Assembly (NCBI GenBank): GCA_015063485.1 | Contig: SVUA01000004.1 | Coordinates: 42,062 to 106,061, forward strand | Reading direction: 5' to 3' | Origin: Oscillospiraceae bacterium | GTDB taxonomy: Bacteria; Bacillota; Clostridia; Oscillospirales; CAG-272 | DNA length: 64,000 nucleotides | Translations under genes and position numbers: made by a program | The notes under the pieces: model-generated | Told to the model about the DNA's origin: nothing | Databases searched by the model: none | What the model saw: the letters and a program-made list of their open reading frames with translations, nothing else | Shown: positions 35,782 to 44,317 of the stretch, one piece after another | Layout of the letters: every line of letters begins with the position of its first letter | How positions within the stretch are numbered: position 1 is the first letter of the stretch

Positions 35782-36819
35782 TTAAAAACATTTTTTGCCG
35801 CCTTTGCAATCACATTCAAGTCCGCATCTGTAACAGATCTCATTATCACATTGTTCTTTTTCAAAAAACTCGATAAGATTGTCCACAGTTGTCTCTGCGA
35901 TATTCGAGAGAGCCTCCTCTGTCAAAAACGCTTGATGCGACGTTACGATAACGTTCGGCATCGATATGAGTCTTGCAAGAATGTCATCTTCTAATATATG
36001 CCCCGAGAAATCCTCGAAGAAGAAATCCGATTCCTCCTCGTAAACGTCAAGACAAGCGGCTCCGACCTTTCTTGATTTTATACCTGAAAGAAGCGCCTCC
36101 GCGTCAACAAGAGCTCCGCGCGAGGTATTGATAATAACTACTCCTTTTTTACACTTTTCGATAGTTTTATCATTAATAATGTGGTAGGTCTCCTCGGTAA
36201 GCGGACAATGGAGCGAGATCATATCGCTTTTCTCAAAAAGCTCGTCAAGCTCAACGTATCTCACCGTATCGCCGTTGTCAAGTCCCTGCGTGTGAAATTT
36301 ATCATACGCCAACACGTTCATTCCGAAGCCTCGGCAGATATCGATGAAAACTCTGCCTATGCGACCCGTGCCGATAACGCCTACCGTTTTACCGTGAAGA
36401 TCAAAGCCCGTCATTCCCACAAGGCTGAAATTAAAATCTCTTGTTCTTATATACGCCTTGTGTATTCTGCGTATCGAGGTCAGAAGCATTGCCATAGCGT
36501 GTTCCGCAACAGCGTATGGTGAATACGCGGGAACACGGAGTATGTGGAGCTTTCCGAACGCGTGCTTTACGTCGACGTTATTATAGCCCGCGCAACGCAG
36601 GGCGATGACCTTGACACCTAATTCATAAAGTCTGTCTATGACCTTATCATTCACCGTATCGTTTACAAAAGCGCAAACTCCGTCAAAACCGCTTGCGAGG
36701 TCTACCGTATCCTCATTCAGCTTGGTCTCAAAATATTTAAAGCTTATTCCCTTTTTCGCGCCAAATTTATCGAAAGAAGGAACGTCATATGGTTTTGTAT
36801 CAAAAAATGCTATTTTCAT
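35782..36819 (-). CDS. D-lactate dehydrogenase with cysteine-rich C-terminal tail
   Basis: The 345-residue D-2-hydroxyacid dehydrogenase carries LRCAGYNNVD, the NAD loop VGVIGTGRIGRV, the catalytic Arg in NTSRGALVD, the Glu in LDVYEEESDFFFED and the His in TSHQAFLTEEAL. This is the LdhA type, reducing pyruvate to D-lactate with NADH. The last 22 residues (CDNEICYRCG, CDCKGG, KKCF) contain six cysteines and are not part of the family fold; they could bind a metal or cluster. The ATG has AAAGGAG. A Rex-like palindrome lies upstream. Confidence 0.92.
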   Translation of the reverse strand: MKIAFFDTKPYDVPSFDKFGAKKGISFKYFETKLNEDTVDLASGFDGVCAFVNDTVNDKVIDRLYELGVKVIALRCAGYNNVDVKHAFGKLHILRVPAYSPYAVAEHAMAMLLTSIRRIHKAYIRTRDFNFSLVGMTGFDLHGKTVGVIGTGRIGRVFIDICRGFGMNVLAYDKFHTQGLDNGDTVRYVELDELFEKSDMISLHCPLTEETYHIINDKTIEKCKKGVVIINTSRGALVDAEALLSGIKSRKVGAACLDVYEEESDFFFEDFSGHILEDDILARLISMPNVIVTSHQAFLTEEALSNIAETTVDNLIEFFEKEQCDNEICYRCGLECDCKGGKKCF

Positions 36820-36848
36820 TTCAAAATCTCCTTTAGATCTCTGGCATT

Positions 36849-36892
36849 ATTATACCTCATATGAAAGCTAAAGTATGTTGAATTTTCAACAA
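36849..36892 (-). promoter_or_regulatory. D-lactate dehydrogenase promoter region with Rex-like operator
   Basis: A -10 TATAAT lies at 36849-36854 on the minus strand, with a weak -35. Directly upstream, 36875-36892 reads TTGTTGA-N4-TCAACAT, matching 11 of 14 fixed positions of the clostridial Rex site TTGTTAA-N4-TTAACAA. Rex is the NADH/NAD sensor that commonly controls lactate dehydrogenase. Confidence 0.5.
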
Positions 36893-36965
36893 AACAAGAA
36901 AATTTTGAAATTTTTATCCAAATATTATTTTATCAAATATACACCATTCTGTCAATAGTTTATGG

Positions 36966-37009
36966 AAAAATAAAGAAAGATCCCAAATTTGAAAATTCGG
37001 AATCCTTCT
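36966..37009 (-). terminator. Terminator of the glycerol-1-phosphate dehydrogenase gene
   Basis: A 17-bp stem (36974-36990 with 36993-37009, three G-T pairs) and a 2-base loop are followed on the minus strand by TTATTTTT. Confidence 0.8.
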
Positions 37010-37014
37010 GAATT

Positions 37015-38349
37015 TTATACTATCATATTTGAATATTCATCTATAATACCGAGATCCCACAAAAGTCTTGACAAAACGTACTTGTCTCTAATATCCTTTG
37101 TAGCCTTAAATATATTCGGAAACAGAGATACGTCGGGCTCTAAATCACTGATATTCTGCGGCAAACCAAGAGCTTTGAACAGCTGTGACAACGTATCGGG
37201 AGAGGGGATCTCTTCGTTTATGATCGAAATTATCTTATCCCAATTACCGATTATCACTTTGATTCGTTCACTATGCTTTTCCTTATCGTATTTGCCGTCC
37301 TTTGCTTCTGCCGCTATCATAGGCGCGGAAGCCTTGCCAAGCAAAGTCTGAAGCTCCTTTGCCCAAGCATCAAACTCAAAATCCGCAACGTATTTGAGCG
37401 CAACGTCAAGATCAGGTGTATGATCCTTCAATTTACAATATAACTTTGCTGCAGATAACGTAGCAACAGCGCACTGAATTCCGTGTGTCTCTACCGCAGT
37501 ACCGAACTCTTGACCTCTCATGTCAAGCACGTGGGAGATATAATGCTCCACGCCTGAAGCCGGTCTTGACACTCCCGCATGATCCATAGCGCAACCGCTC
37601 TTAACAAGTCCGAGAAATACTGCCTCGACACTCTCAACGTCTCCTCTCAACAATCCGTCGGCATTTTTCACACACGCAAGAAGAGCATCTCTTACGTCCT
37701 TTGCGATCTTTTCACAATAATATTCTCCGCCTATTGCGTTTGCAATACGCCATTCCGCGATACTTATGTATTTTGCGAGCATATCGCCAAGTCCGGAAAC
37801 GAGCATCTTTACGGGTGCTTCACATAAAACGTCGGTATCCCCGATTATCACCTCGGGACATTTTGAGTTCACCGACACCTTAAGACCGTCAACTATCATA
37901 GACGACGTTCCCGAAGCGTAACCGTCCATCGACGGTGCGGTAGCCACTATAATATACGGTATCTTTGAAGTCTTGCTGACTATCTTGCATATGTCGTTTA
38001 CAGTTCCCGAGCCGATACCAACGAGAATATCCGCGCTCTTGTCCAACTTTATCGTAGCAGAACCTACTGCCCACTCGTTAGGCTCAAGCTCACTGTTTTG
38101 GAAAACGTACTCACCAAAAGCTATTCCCTTTTTCGCAAGAGCCGCTCTTACCTTGTCTCCTGCGGCGCGGTCGGTGTTTATGTCGGATATCAAAAAAGCT
38201 TTCTTTGCTCCGTAAATATCAAGAAGAGTCGGAAGCTCCGATATCGCTCCGTTTCCTACCGCTAAATATTCAAGCGCCGATCTGTGCACTTTTCCGCATT
38301 CGCATAAAGTATCCGAATTTTCGGTCTTTATCAATCTTGCTTTACTCAT
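37015..38349 (-). CDS. egsA: sn-glycerol-1-phosphate dehydrogenase (EgsA/AraM type)
   Basis: The 444-residue protein belongs to the iron-containing alcohol dehydrogenase-like group. It shows DILVGIGSGTVNDICKIVS (nucleotide loop), VATAPSMDGYASGTSSM, LVSGLGDMLAKY and SGVEHYISHVLDM, whose histidines and Asp bind the metal. This matches EgsA/AraM, which makes glycerol-1-phosphate. The start at MSKARLIKTE is chosen over one 25 codons earlier because GGAGG precedes it. A DeoR-type regulator is divergent, and its gene shares a duplicated candidate operator with this promoter. Confidence 0.9.
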   Translation of the reverse strand: MSKARLIKTENSDTLCECGKVHRSALEYLAVGNGAISELPTLLDIYGAKKAFLISDINTDRAAGDKVRAALAKKGIAFGEYVFQNSELEPNEWAVGSATIKLDKSADILVGIGSGTVNDICKIVSKTSKIPYIIVATAPSMDGYASGTSSMIVDGLKVSVNSKCPEVIIGDTDVLCEAPVKMLVSGLGDMLAKYISIAEWRIANAIGGEYYCEKIAKDVRDALLACVKNADGLLRGDVESVEAVFLGLVKSGCAMDHAGVSRPASGVEHYISHVLDMRGQEFGTAVETHGIQCAVATLSAAKLYCKLKDHTPDLDVALKYVADFEFDAWAKELQTLLGKASAPMIAAEAKDGKYDKEKHSERIKVIIGNWDKIISIINEEIPSPDTLSQLFKALGLPQNISDLEPDVSLFPNIFKATKDIRDKYVLSRLLWDLGIIDEYSNMIV

Positions 38350-38395
38350 ATTTTCCTCCCAAAGTGTGTTGACTTTTTTACTTTTCACTGTTATA

Positions 38396-38424
38396 ATAGT
38401 ACTATATAAATCATTTTTTGTCAA
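38396..38424 (-). promoter_or_regulatory. Promoter of egsA
   Basis: TTGACA (38419-38424) and TACTAT (38396-38401) with a 17-base spacer on the minus strand; the -35 overlaps the first candidate operator. Confidence 0.65.
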
Positions 38425-38493
38425 TATATAATTTAAAAGACGAATTATCGATCATGTTTTGATAATTAAATTGATTTTATAAATCATTTTTTG
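38405..38493. promoter_or_regulatory. Candidate DeoR operators: 16-bp direct repeat in the divergent gap
   Basis: TATAAATCATTTTTTG occurs exactly at 38405-38420 and 38478-38493. The first copy touches the egsA -35 and the second lies just before the regulator's ribosome site. An additional inverted repeat AATTATC/GATAATT lies between them (38443-38467). Confidence 0.55.
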
Positions 38494-38506
38494 ATCGGAG
38501 AAGCTT

Positions 38507-39214
38507 ATGCCATTATACGACAGAGAAGAAAAGATAATAGGACTTTTATCGGAGACAGAGAGCATGCCGCTCGACATACTTGCAAGCAAGCTTTTTATCA
38601 GTCTGCCAACCCTCAGACGCGATCTTATCAAGCTTGAAAATCGCGGTCTTGTGACGAGAATGCACGGAAAGGTCTCTATAAAAAGAGCGCCTGCCGACAC
38701 AAAGATCCCCTTTTTTCTTCGTATAGACGAGCAGAGTGACGCAAAGCTCGCTATCGCAAAGGAAGCGGTTAAGCACATAAAAGACTCAAGCACTATCATG
38801 CTTGACGCTTCGACAAGCGCGTATTGTATAATTCCCCACCTAAAAAATTTCAAGGACATAATAGTTATCACAAGCGGCGCTAGAGCGGCTCTTTTGCTTG
38901 CGCATCTCGGAATAAAGAACATCTGCACGGGCGGAAATATGCTGAACAGCTCATTCTCATACGTTGGAAGAGATGCCCTTGAGATGCTCTCGCATTATAA
39001 CGCCGACGTCGCGTTTTTCTCTTGCAGAGGTCTGTCGGACGAGGGTATCCCCTCCGACAGCTCTGCCGAGGAAAACGACGTACGCAGAGTAATGATGGCA
39101 CGATCCAAGAAAAACATTTTGCTTTGCGACAAAAGCAAATTCGGCAAGGTCTATTTAAACAACCTCTGCCCAAAGGAAAAAATTGACGTAATTATAAGTG
39201 ATAATGACTTATAA
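38507..39214 (+). CDS. DeoR/GlpR family transcriptional regulator
   Basis: The 235-residue protein has the DeoR winged helix at the N terminus (REEKIIGLLSETESMPLDIL, SLPTLRRDLIKLENRGLVTR). Its effector domain is of the sugar-phosphate-isomerase-like type (IMLDASTSAYCI, VITSGARAALLL, FFSCRGLSDEGI, LLCDKSKFGK). Such repressors respond to sugar phosphates. It is divergent from egsA and probably controls it and itself through the duplicated 16-bp element. GGAG precedes the ATG. Confidence 0.92.
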   Translation: MPLYDREEKIIGLLSETESMPLDILASKLFISLPTLRRDLIKLENRGLVTRMHGKVSIKRAPADTKIPFFLRIDEQSDAKLAIAKEAVKHIKDSSTIMLDASTSAYCIIPHLKNFKDIIVITSGARAALLLAHLGIKNICTGGNMLNSSFSYVGRDALEMLSHYNADVAFFSCRGLSDEGIPSDSSAEENDVRRVMMARSKKNILLCDKSKFGKVYLNNLCPKEKIDVIISDNDL

Positions 39215-39219
39215 TTACG
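39187..39219. terminator. 13-bp hairpin between the converging deoR-type and HAD genes
   Basis: CGTAATTATAAGT and its exact inverse surround a 7-base loop and overlap the regulator's stop codon. The T run is absent, so the strength is uncertain. Confidence 0.45.
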
Positions 39220-39235
39220 CCAAATATTAAAGACT

Positions 39236-40054
39236 TCAGATATATTTGCCGTCCGCGAGATCGTATATAACTCTCGCGACGGCATTTTCTTCGTTGCTGA
39301 CGGTCACGAAATCGGCAGCCTCGAGCGCCTCCGCGCAAGCATTTGATACGGCTATTCCCGCCTTTGCGGCACGGAACATTGAAATATCGTTATTGTAATC
39401 CCCTATGGCAACCGTTTTGTTTTTATCAATATTCAAGTACTCAACGAGCTTTGTTATCGCGACTCCCTTTCCTATGCCCTTGGGCAATATTTCAAAAAGG
39501 TCTGATTGCGAGCGGATAAAATCAAAATTGTCTGCCAACGGGTGAGCTTTTAGCACACTCTCTATTTTTAAGATAGTGTCATCTTCCTCGCTTCCGAAAA
39601 TTATCTTTGCCATCGGTTCTTTTATCCTTGTATAATGCTCGACCGTGTTGGGTAGATTCGTTATTTCTCTGAAATGCGCCATAGTATAGTTTTCTTTTGA
39701 AAAATACGCCTTATAAAAGGTGCTTACCTGTATGCCTACGTCCGAAAATTTTTCATCTACGCTTTTTACAAGATCAACAACGTCGTAAGGCAAAACCATC
39801 TTCCATATATAATCACCTGCAACAGCGTCATAAAGACCGCCACCGTTTATACAGCCAAACGGCGCGTTTGGTCTTACCATATTATACATATCCGATGCGT
39901 AGAACGGCATTCTCCCCGTAACAAAGGTAAAATATCCGCCCTCTCTTTTGAAAAAGTCTATCGCGTCAAGATTTTCTTTAGATATCGTTTTATCCTCTTT
40001 TAACAACGTACCGTCAAGATCGGTACATATCAATATTCCGTCAAATATTCCCAT
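39236..40054 (-). CDS. Cof-type HAD-IIB phosphatase
   Basis: The 272-residue protein shows the HAD motifs of the Cof/YidA group: [12 protein letters not shown] (motif I), FVTGRMP (motif II), a lysine in [12 protein letters not shown] (motif III) and [24 protein letters not shown] (motif IV). The type IIB cap lies between motifs II and III. These enzymes dephosphorylate sugar phosphates or flavin and PLP cofactors; the substrate is not predictable. The start overlaps the end of the D-serine dehydratase gene by 14 bases, so it is in that operon. Confidence 0.93.
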   Translation of the reverse strand: MGIFDGILICTDLDGTLLKEDKTISKENLDAIDFFKREGGYFTFVTGRMPFYASDMYNMVRPNAPFGCINGGGLYDAVAGDYIWKMVLPYDVVDLVKSVDEKFSDVGIQVSTFYKAYFSKENYTMAHFREITNLPNTVEHYTRIKEPMAKIIFGSEEDDTILKIESVLKAHPLADNFDFIRSQSDLFEILPKGIGKGVAITKLVEYLNIDKNKTVAIGDYNNDISMFRAAKAGIAVSNACAEALEAADFVTVSNEENAVARVIYDLADGKYI

Positions 40055-41387
40055 TATCTATAACCTTCTCGCCTTGCTCATAGTATTTTTTATATTCATC
40101 AGAGGGCACCATGCTTCCGCCCGTCGCCCATACAAGATGATAACCTCTTGGTAATTTGCCGAGTTTTTTGGAAAGGCTGACAGGTCCAAACATTCCCGCA
40201 AGAGCGCTTGGCTCTAACTTTATATTTTCAGTATCCGCTATCATCTTGAGAAGCGCGCTCATTCTCTCATCGGATACCGAATAGCAGCCGTCCATAAATG
40301 AGAGCATCTGCTTTCCTACAAATCCGCTCGCTCTGCCGACGGCAAGACCGTCCGCAATAGTTTTGTTCTCTACCCCGAAATCGTTTACCGATATTTCATT
40401 GTGCTTTCCCGTAGCCATACCGAGCATCATACAGCAGGACTCGGTAGGTTCTGCGAAAAAGCAGTGAACGTTGTCGCCAAACTGCATCTTAAGTCCAAAT
40501 GCAACTCCGCCGGGTCCTCCTCCGACACCGCAAGGCAGGTAAACGTACAAGGGGTTTTCTTTATTTATAGCTATTCCCGCCTCGTCAAACTGTCTTTTCA
40601 ATCGCTCGGCGGCGACGGAATATCCCAAAAACAAGGTCTTTGAGTTTTCATCATCAACAAAGTGACAAAATTCGTCATTTTCGGCTTCTCTGCGCCCATT
40701 CTCAACGGCAACACTGTAATCGTTCTCATATTCCTTTACGATGACGCCCTTTGAGCGCAGCATATCCTTTTTCCATTGTCTCGCGTCCGCGGACATATGT
40801 ACAGTCACTCTAAAACCGAGCTTTGCGCTCATTATACCTATCGAAAGTCCCAAATTACCCGTAGAGCCTACTGCGATAGAGTATTTTGAAAAGATCTTTT
40901 TATACTTTTCGTCAGCAAGTATCGCGTAATCGTCGGTCTCCTTAAGTCCGCCCTCTCTCATCGCGATCCTTTCGGCAACGCACAAGACCTCGTAAATACC
41001 GCCGCGCGCCTTTATCGAGCCTGAAACGGCTAAATGACTGTCAAGCTTTATCAAAAGCTCTCCGTTTATCTTTTCTCCGTATTTTTCCTCTAAAGCCTCT
41101 TTCATTTTGGGTATGGCGCAAAATGGCGACTCTATAATTCCGTCATTTTCCGCCGTTTCGGGAAATACCCTTTTTAAATAGCTTGCGAATCTGCGAAGTC
41201 TATCCGACGCGTCCTTTATGTCTTTCTTTTGAAGTTCGGACTTAAGGATCGCCTCCTCAAAAGGCAAAAGGTCCGTATTAAGCCAAACCGTTTCCCTTTT
41301 ATCCATAATATCGGCAATTACGGGAACTTCGTCTATCCATTTACTTATAGTTTTTCCCGCTACTGTTTTTGAATCACTTTTTTGCAT
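40041..41387 (-). CDS. dsdA: D-serine ammonia-lyase (DsdA)
   Basis: The 448-residue fold-type II PLP enzyme deaminates D-serine to pyruvate and ammonia. It carries the PLP lysine in [48 protein letters not shown] and [14 protein letters not shown], all typical of DsdA. The start [11 protein letters not shown] is chosen because GGAGG lies upstream; a codon 15 positions earlier overlaps the preceding gene. It follows the Na/Pi symporter after 22 bases. D-serine breakdown fits use of wall-derived or host D-amino acids. Confidence 0.94.
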   Translation of the reverse strand: MQKSDSKTVAGKTISKWIDEVPVIADIMDKRETVWLNTDLLPFEEAILKSELQKKDIKDASDRLRRFASYLKRVFPETAENDGIIESPFCAIPKMKEALEEKYGEKINGELLIKLDSHLAVSGSIKARGGIYEVLCVAERIAMREGGLKETDDYAILADEKYKKIFSKYSIAVGSTGNLGLSIGIMSAKLGFRVTVHMSADARQWKKDMLRSKGVIVKEYENDYSVAVENGRREAENDEFCHFVDDENSKTLFLGYSVAAERLKRQFDEAGIAINKENPLYVYLPCGVGGGPGGVAFGLKMQFGDNVHCFFAEPTESCCMMLGMATGKHNEISVNDFGVENKTIADGLAVGRASGFVGKQMLSFMDGCYSVSDERMSALLKMIADTENIKLEPSALAGMFGPVSLSKKLGKLPRGYHLVWATGGSMVPSDEYKKYYEQGEKVIDNGNI

Positions 41388-41409
41388 TATAAGCCTCCGT
41401 GTTAAATAA

Positions 41410-43092
41410 TTATACCTCTTTTTGAGAACCAACAGGGTTTATTATACTGTATCCAACGTTAACAAGGTGGTCGGCTACACGCTCAAGACCTAACACGGCA
41501 GAGGAATAATACGGACTTACCTCCATACTGCAATTCCCCTCGGCAAGACGTGAAAAATGACTTTCCGTAAGCTCTTTTTTCATACCGTCAACTTCATTTT
41601 CCAAATCTGATAGCTCACATAGTCTGTCATTATTAAGATTTTTAAATGCGTCCTTTGATATCGTGAGCATCTGCAAAACGGTGTCGCTCATCTTTTTTAT
41701 ATCGTTTTGTGCGTTCTCGGAAAACTCGATCTTCTTCGACTTCATTTCTTCGCCGATCTCGTAAAAATTCTCGGCGTGGTCACCTATACGCTCAAGGTCG
41801 TTAAGAACGTGGAAGTACGAGCCTATGGCTCTCTCGTCTTTTTGAGATGCTCCTGCGGAAAGCTTGATCAAAAACTTCGTGAGAGCCCCGTTGGTAAAGT
41901 CGATAATTTCTTCGTTTTTTCTAATTCGTTCACCGCTGACAAGAGAGCCTGTCCCCATAGCCTCAAGTGAGAGGTTCATATTTTCTTCCACCAAGCCAAG
42001 CATATAGTTCATTTCCCTCTTTACCTGCATCAAAGCGATAGGCGGAGTCGATAAAAGTCTGTCGTCAACGTATTTAAGCGTAAGCGTTTCCTCAACCGCT
42101 TTTTTATCCTTAATAATAAGGCTCGAATACTTAACGAGATATTTTGTAAACGGAAGTAAAAGACAAGTGGTCGAAACGTTAAATATAACGTGAAAAACAG
42201 ATACTCTCATCTGCAAAGACATAGGATCGCTTCCGGGGAACATGGAAACGAGCAACTCTACGGCAGGCTCCTTGAATATCCAAATAAGTGCTGTAAACAA
42301 TACCGTACCGATAACGTTAAAGGTAAAGTGGATAAGCGCTACTCGCTTTGAATTAACGTTTGCGCCCACGGAAGCAAGCAAGGCGGTCACACAAGTACCT
42401 ATATTTGCTCCAAGTATAATAAACAGTGCAAGTTCAAGCGGCAACACACCTGTACCCACCATCGTAATAACGATACCCGTAGCCGCAGATGAGCTTTGAA
42501 TAAGCGAGGTAAATATAATGCCGACCAAAATCAAAAGAAGCGGGAAATCGATAGTCTTAAATATATTGGTAAATAGATCTTCAACAAGAGGATTGCCAAA
42601 AGCCTGTTCGCTGCTCATTACGTTAAGTCCAACGAATATTAATCCAAGTCCCGAGCAAAGCAGACCTGCAATTTTGATCTTCTCATTTTTGAAGAATCCC
42701 ATCATAACTCCCGCAAAAGCGAAGAGATACATAAGCATATTGAAATAGTCGTTTTTCAGGGCGACAAGCAGACCTGTAATAGTCGTACCGATATTCGCGC
42801 CCATAATAATGGGCGTTGCTTGCATAAGCGTCATAACGCCTGCGTTGACCAAGCCTATTACCATGACCGAGGTAGCAGACGAGCTTTGAATAATAGCAGT
42901 AACACCTGCTCCTATGCCAATACCCGACAGCCGATTGTTGCTTATTTTCGAAAGCATCTTTTTCATTCCGCTTCCTGCGCTCTTTTCAAGCGCGTCGCTC
43001 ATAAAGTTCATTCCAACTATGAACACACCGACACCTGCAAGTAACCATATCAAGCTCTGTGCTAATTGAACAATAGTATTTCCCGTGAACAT
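41410..43092 (-). CDS. Na/Pi cotransporter II-related protein with PhoU-like C-terminal domain
   Basis: Residues 1-320 hold two NptA-type repeats with the QSSSA motifs ([20 protein letters not shown] and [19 protein letters not shown]) and GANIGTT/GANIGTC turns. Residues 350-560 are a PhoU-like helical domain ([32 protein letters not shown]). The protein should take up phosphate with sodium. It is the first gene of the unit with dsdA and the HAD phosphatase. The ATG has GGAGG, and the promoter is divergent from the AraC gene. Confidence 0.93.
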   Translation of the reverse strand: MFTGNTIVQLAQSLIWLLAGVGVFIVGMNFMSDALEKSAGSGMKKMLSKISNNRLSGIGIGAGVTAIIQSSSATSVMVIGLVNAGVMTLMQATPIIMGANIGTTITGLLVALKNDYFNMLMYLFAFAGVMMGFFKNEKIKIAGLLCSGLGLIFVGLNVMSSEQAFGNPLVEDLFTNIFKTIDFPLLLILVGIIFTSLIQSSSAATGIVITMVGTGVLPLELALFIILGANIGTCVTALLASVGANVNSKRVALIHFTFNVIGTVLFTALIWIFKEPAVELLVSMFPGSDPMSLQMRVSVFHVIFNVSTTCLLLPFTKYLVKYSSLIIKDKKAVEETLTLKYVDDRLLSTPPIALMQVKREMNYMLGLVEENMNLSLEAMGTGSLVSGERIRKNEEIIDFTNGALTKFLIKLSAGASQKDERAIGSYFHVLNDLERIGDHAENFYEIGEEMKSKKIEFSENAQNDIKKMSDTVLQMLTISKDAFKNLNNDRLCELSDLENEVDGMKKELTESHFSRLAEGNCSMEVSPYYSSAVLGLERVADHLVNVGYSIINPVGSQKEV

Positions 43093-43125
43093 GGCTTTTC
43101 TCCTCCGCGACCTAAAACTAAATTA

Positions 43126-43155
43126 ATTATACCACGCTTTGAGTCCTTATGTCAA
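43126..43155 (-). promoter_or_regulatory. Promoter of the Na/Pi–dsdA–HAD unit
   Basis: TTGACA (43150-43155) and TATAAT (43126-43131) on the minus strand, 18-base spacer. Confidence 0.75.
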
Positions 43156-43250
43156 TGTTATAATACATAGAAATTTATCTTTACTCTATTAAATAGATTT
43201 GTACTAATTTGATAATTTAATTCGCTATTTGTAAAAATGACCTCTGCCTC

Positions 43251-43279
43251 TTGATTTTGTTTTTTATTTGTGATATACT
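43251..43279 (+). promoter_or_regulatory. Promoter of the AraC-type gene
   Basis: TTGATT (43251-43256) and TATACT (43274-43279), 17-base spacer. Confidence 0.65.
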
Positions 43280-43329
43280 TATTTTGTACGTTCACTTTTA
43301 TGCACAACAAAAAAGCTTCGAGGATAAAT

Positions 43330-44211
43330 ATGAAAGTTTCTTACGTTAAAACACAACTGCAAAGCGTTATCAACATCTCAAAGGTCGTAACCATTCATTA
43401 TAACGAATATGATAAATTGTTTGTTTTTGAGGGAGAAAAGCACGATTTTTGGGAAATGGTCTATATTGATAAAGGACGCGTGGAGATACAGCGCGATAAC
43501 GAAACTATCGCGCTTTCTCAAGGAGAGATCATTTTTCATAAGCCTAACGAATTTCATTCTATCAGGGCATTGGATTCAGAACCAAATTATTTTATAATTT
43601 CTTTCGTTTGTAACTCACCTTTAATAAAATATCTTGAAAAATATCACGCCGTTCTTGATAAAACGCTGATTGGCTTTATTTCTTCCATTATCAAGGAAGC
43701 GGAAGACACCTATTACGTTCCGAGAAACACCGTTATCATACCAAGACTTGTAAAAAAAAGCTCCTCAACTATTGGCGGCGAACAACTTATAAAAACCTAT
43801 CTTGAGCAGCTTTTGATCTTTATTATACGTAATATTATAAAAAAAGATCCACCTGCTTTTTTCCCTTCAAAAGAGAGTATGGAGACCCATTTAGTGCGTT
43901 CCGCAAAGCAAATACTTACCGAAAAAGCTGATTCCTCCTTTAACGTAAATGATCTATGTCAAGAATTAGGATATAGCAGAAGCTATTTAAGTAAGCTTTT
44001 CCGCGAACAAACAGGCGAAACTATCGCCAATTTCTTCACCAAGCAAAAAATAAACAAGGCAAAGCAGCTCATACGCGAGGGCGATCTTAATTTCGCGCAA
44101 ATTTCCGACAGATTATGCTTCGATAATCCTCAATATTTTTCCCGTGTGTTCAAGCGTATCACAGGCATGACTCCAACCGAATTCAAATTATCGCTCAAGC
44201 CTGTTTCTTGA
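43330..44211 (+). CDS. AraC family regulator with cupin-type sensor
   Basis: The 293-residue protein has an N-terminal cupin half (FWEMVYIDKGRVEIQRD, LSQGEIIFHKPNEFHSI). The C-terminal AraC HTH pair is NVNDLCQELGYSRSYLSKLFREQTG and FAQISDRLCFDNPQYFSRVFKRITGMTPTEF. This is the usual layout of regulators that respond to sugars. The start MKVSYVKTQL follows GAGGAT and replaces a codon 20 positions earlier that lies at the promoter. It is divergent from the Na/Pi gene and convergent with the giant leucine-rich-repeat gene; its target is unknown. Confidence 0.92.
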   Translation: MKVSYVKTQLQSVINISKVVTIHYNEYDKLFVFEGEKHDFWEMVYIDKGRVEIQRDNETIALSQGEIIFHKPNEFHSIRALDSEPNYFIISFVCNSPLIKYLEKYHAVLDKTLIGFISSIIKEAEDTYYVPRNTVIIPRLVKKSSSTIGGEQLIKTYLEQLLIFIIRNIIKKDPPAFFPSKESMETHLVRSAKQILTEKADSSFNVNDLCQELGYSRSYLSKLFREQTGETIANFFTKQKINKAKQLIREGDLNFAQISDRLCFDNPQYFSRVFKRITGMTPTEFKLSLKPVS

Positions 44212-44264
44212 AAGCAAAAAACACCGAAAAATGAAATTTCAGAGCTCTCTCGAAATCTTTTACA

Positions 44265-44305
44265 CAAAAACCGCTTTCACTATCCGTTTGGATAGTGAAA
44301 GCGGT
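44265..44305 (-). terminator. Terminator at the 3' end of the surface-protein cluster
   Basis: A perfect 16-bp stem, ACCGCTTTCACTATCC with its inverse and a 4-base loop, is followed on the minus strand by TTTTT. It lies 13 bases after the stop of the giant leucine-rich-repeat gene. Confidence 0.93.
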
Positions 44306-44317
44306 CATTTCTTTGTT

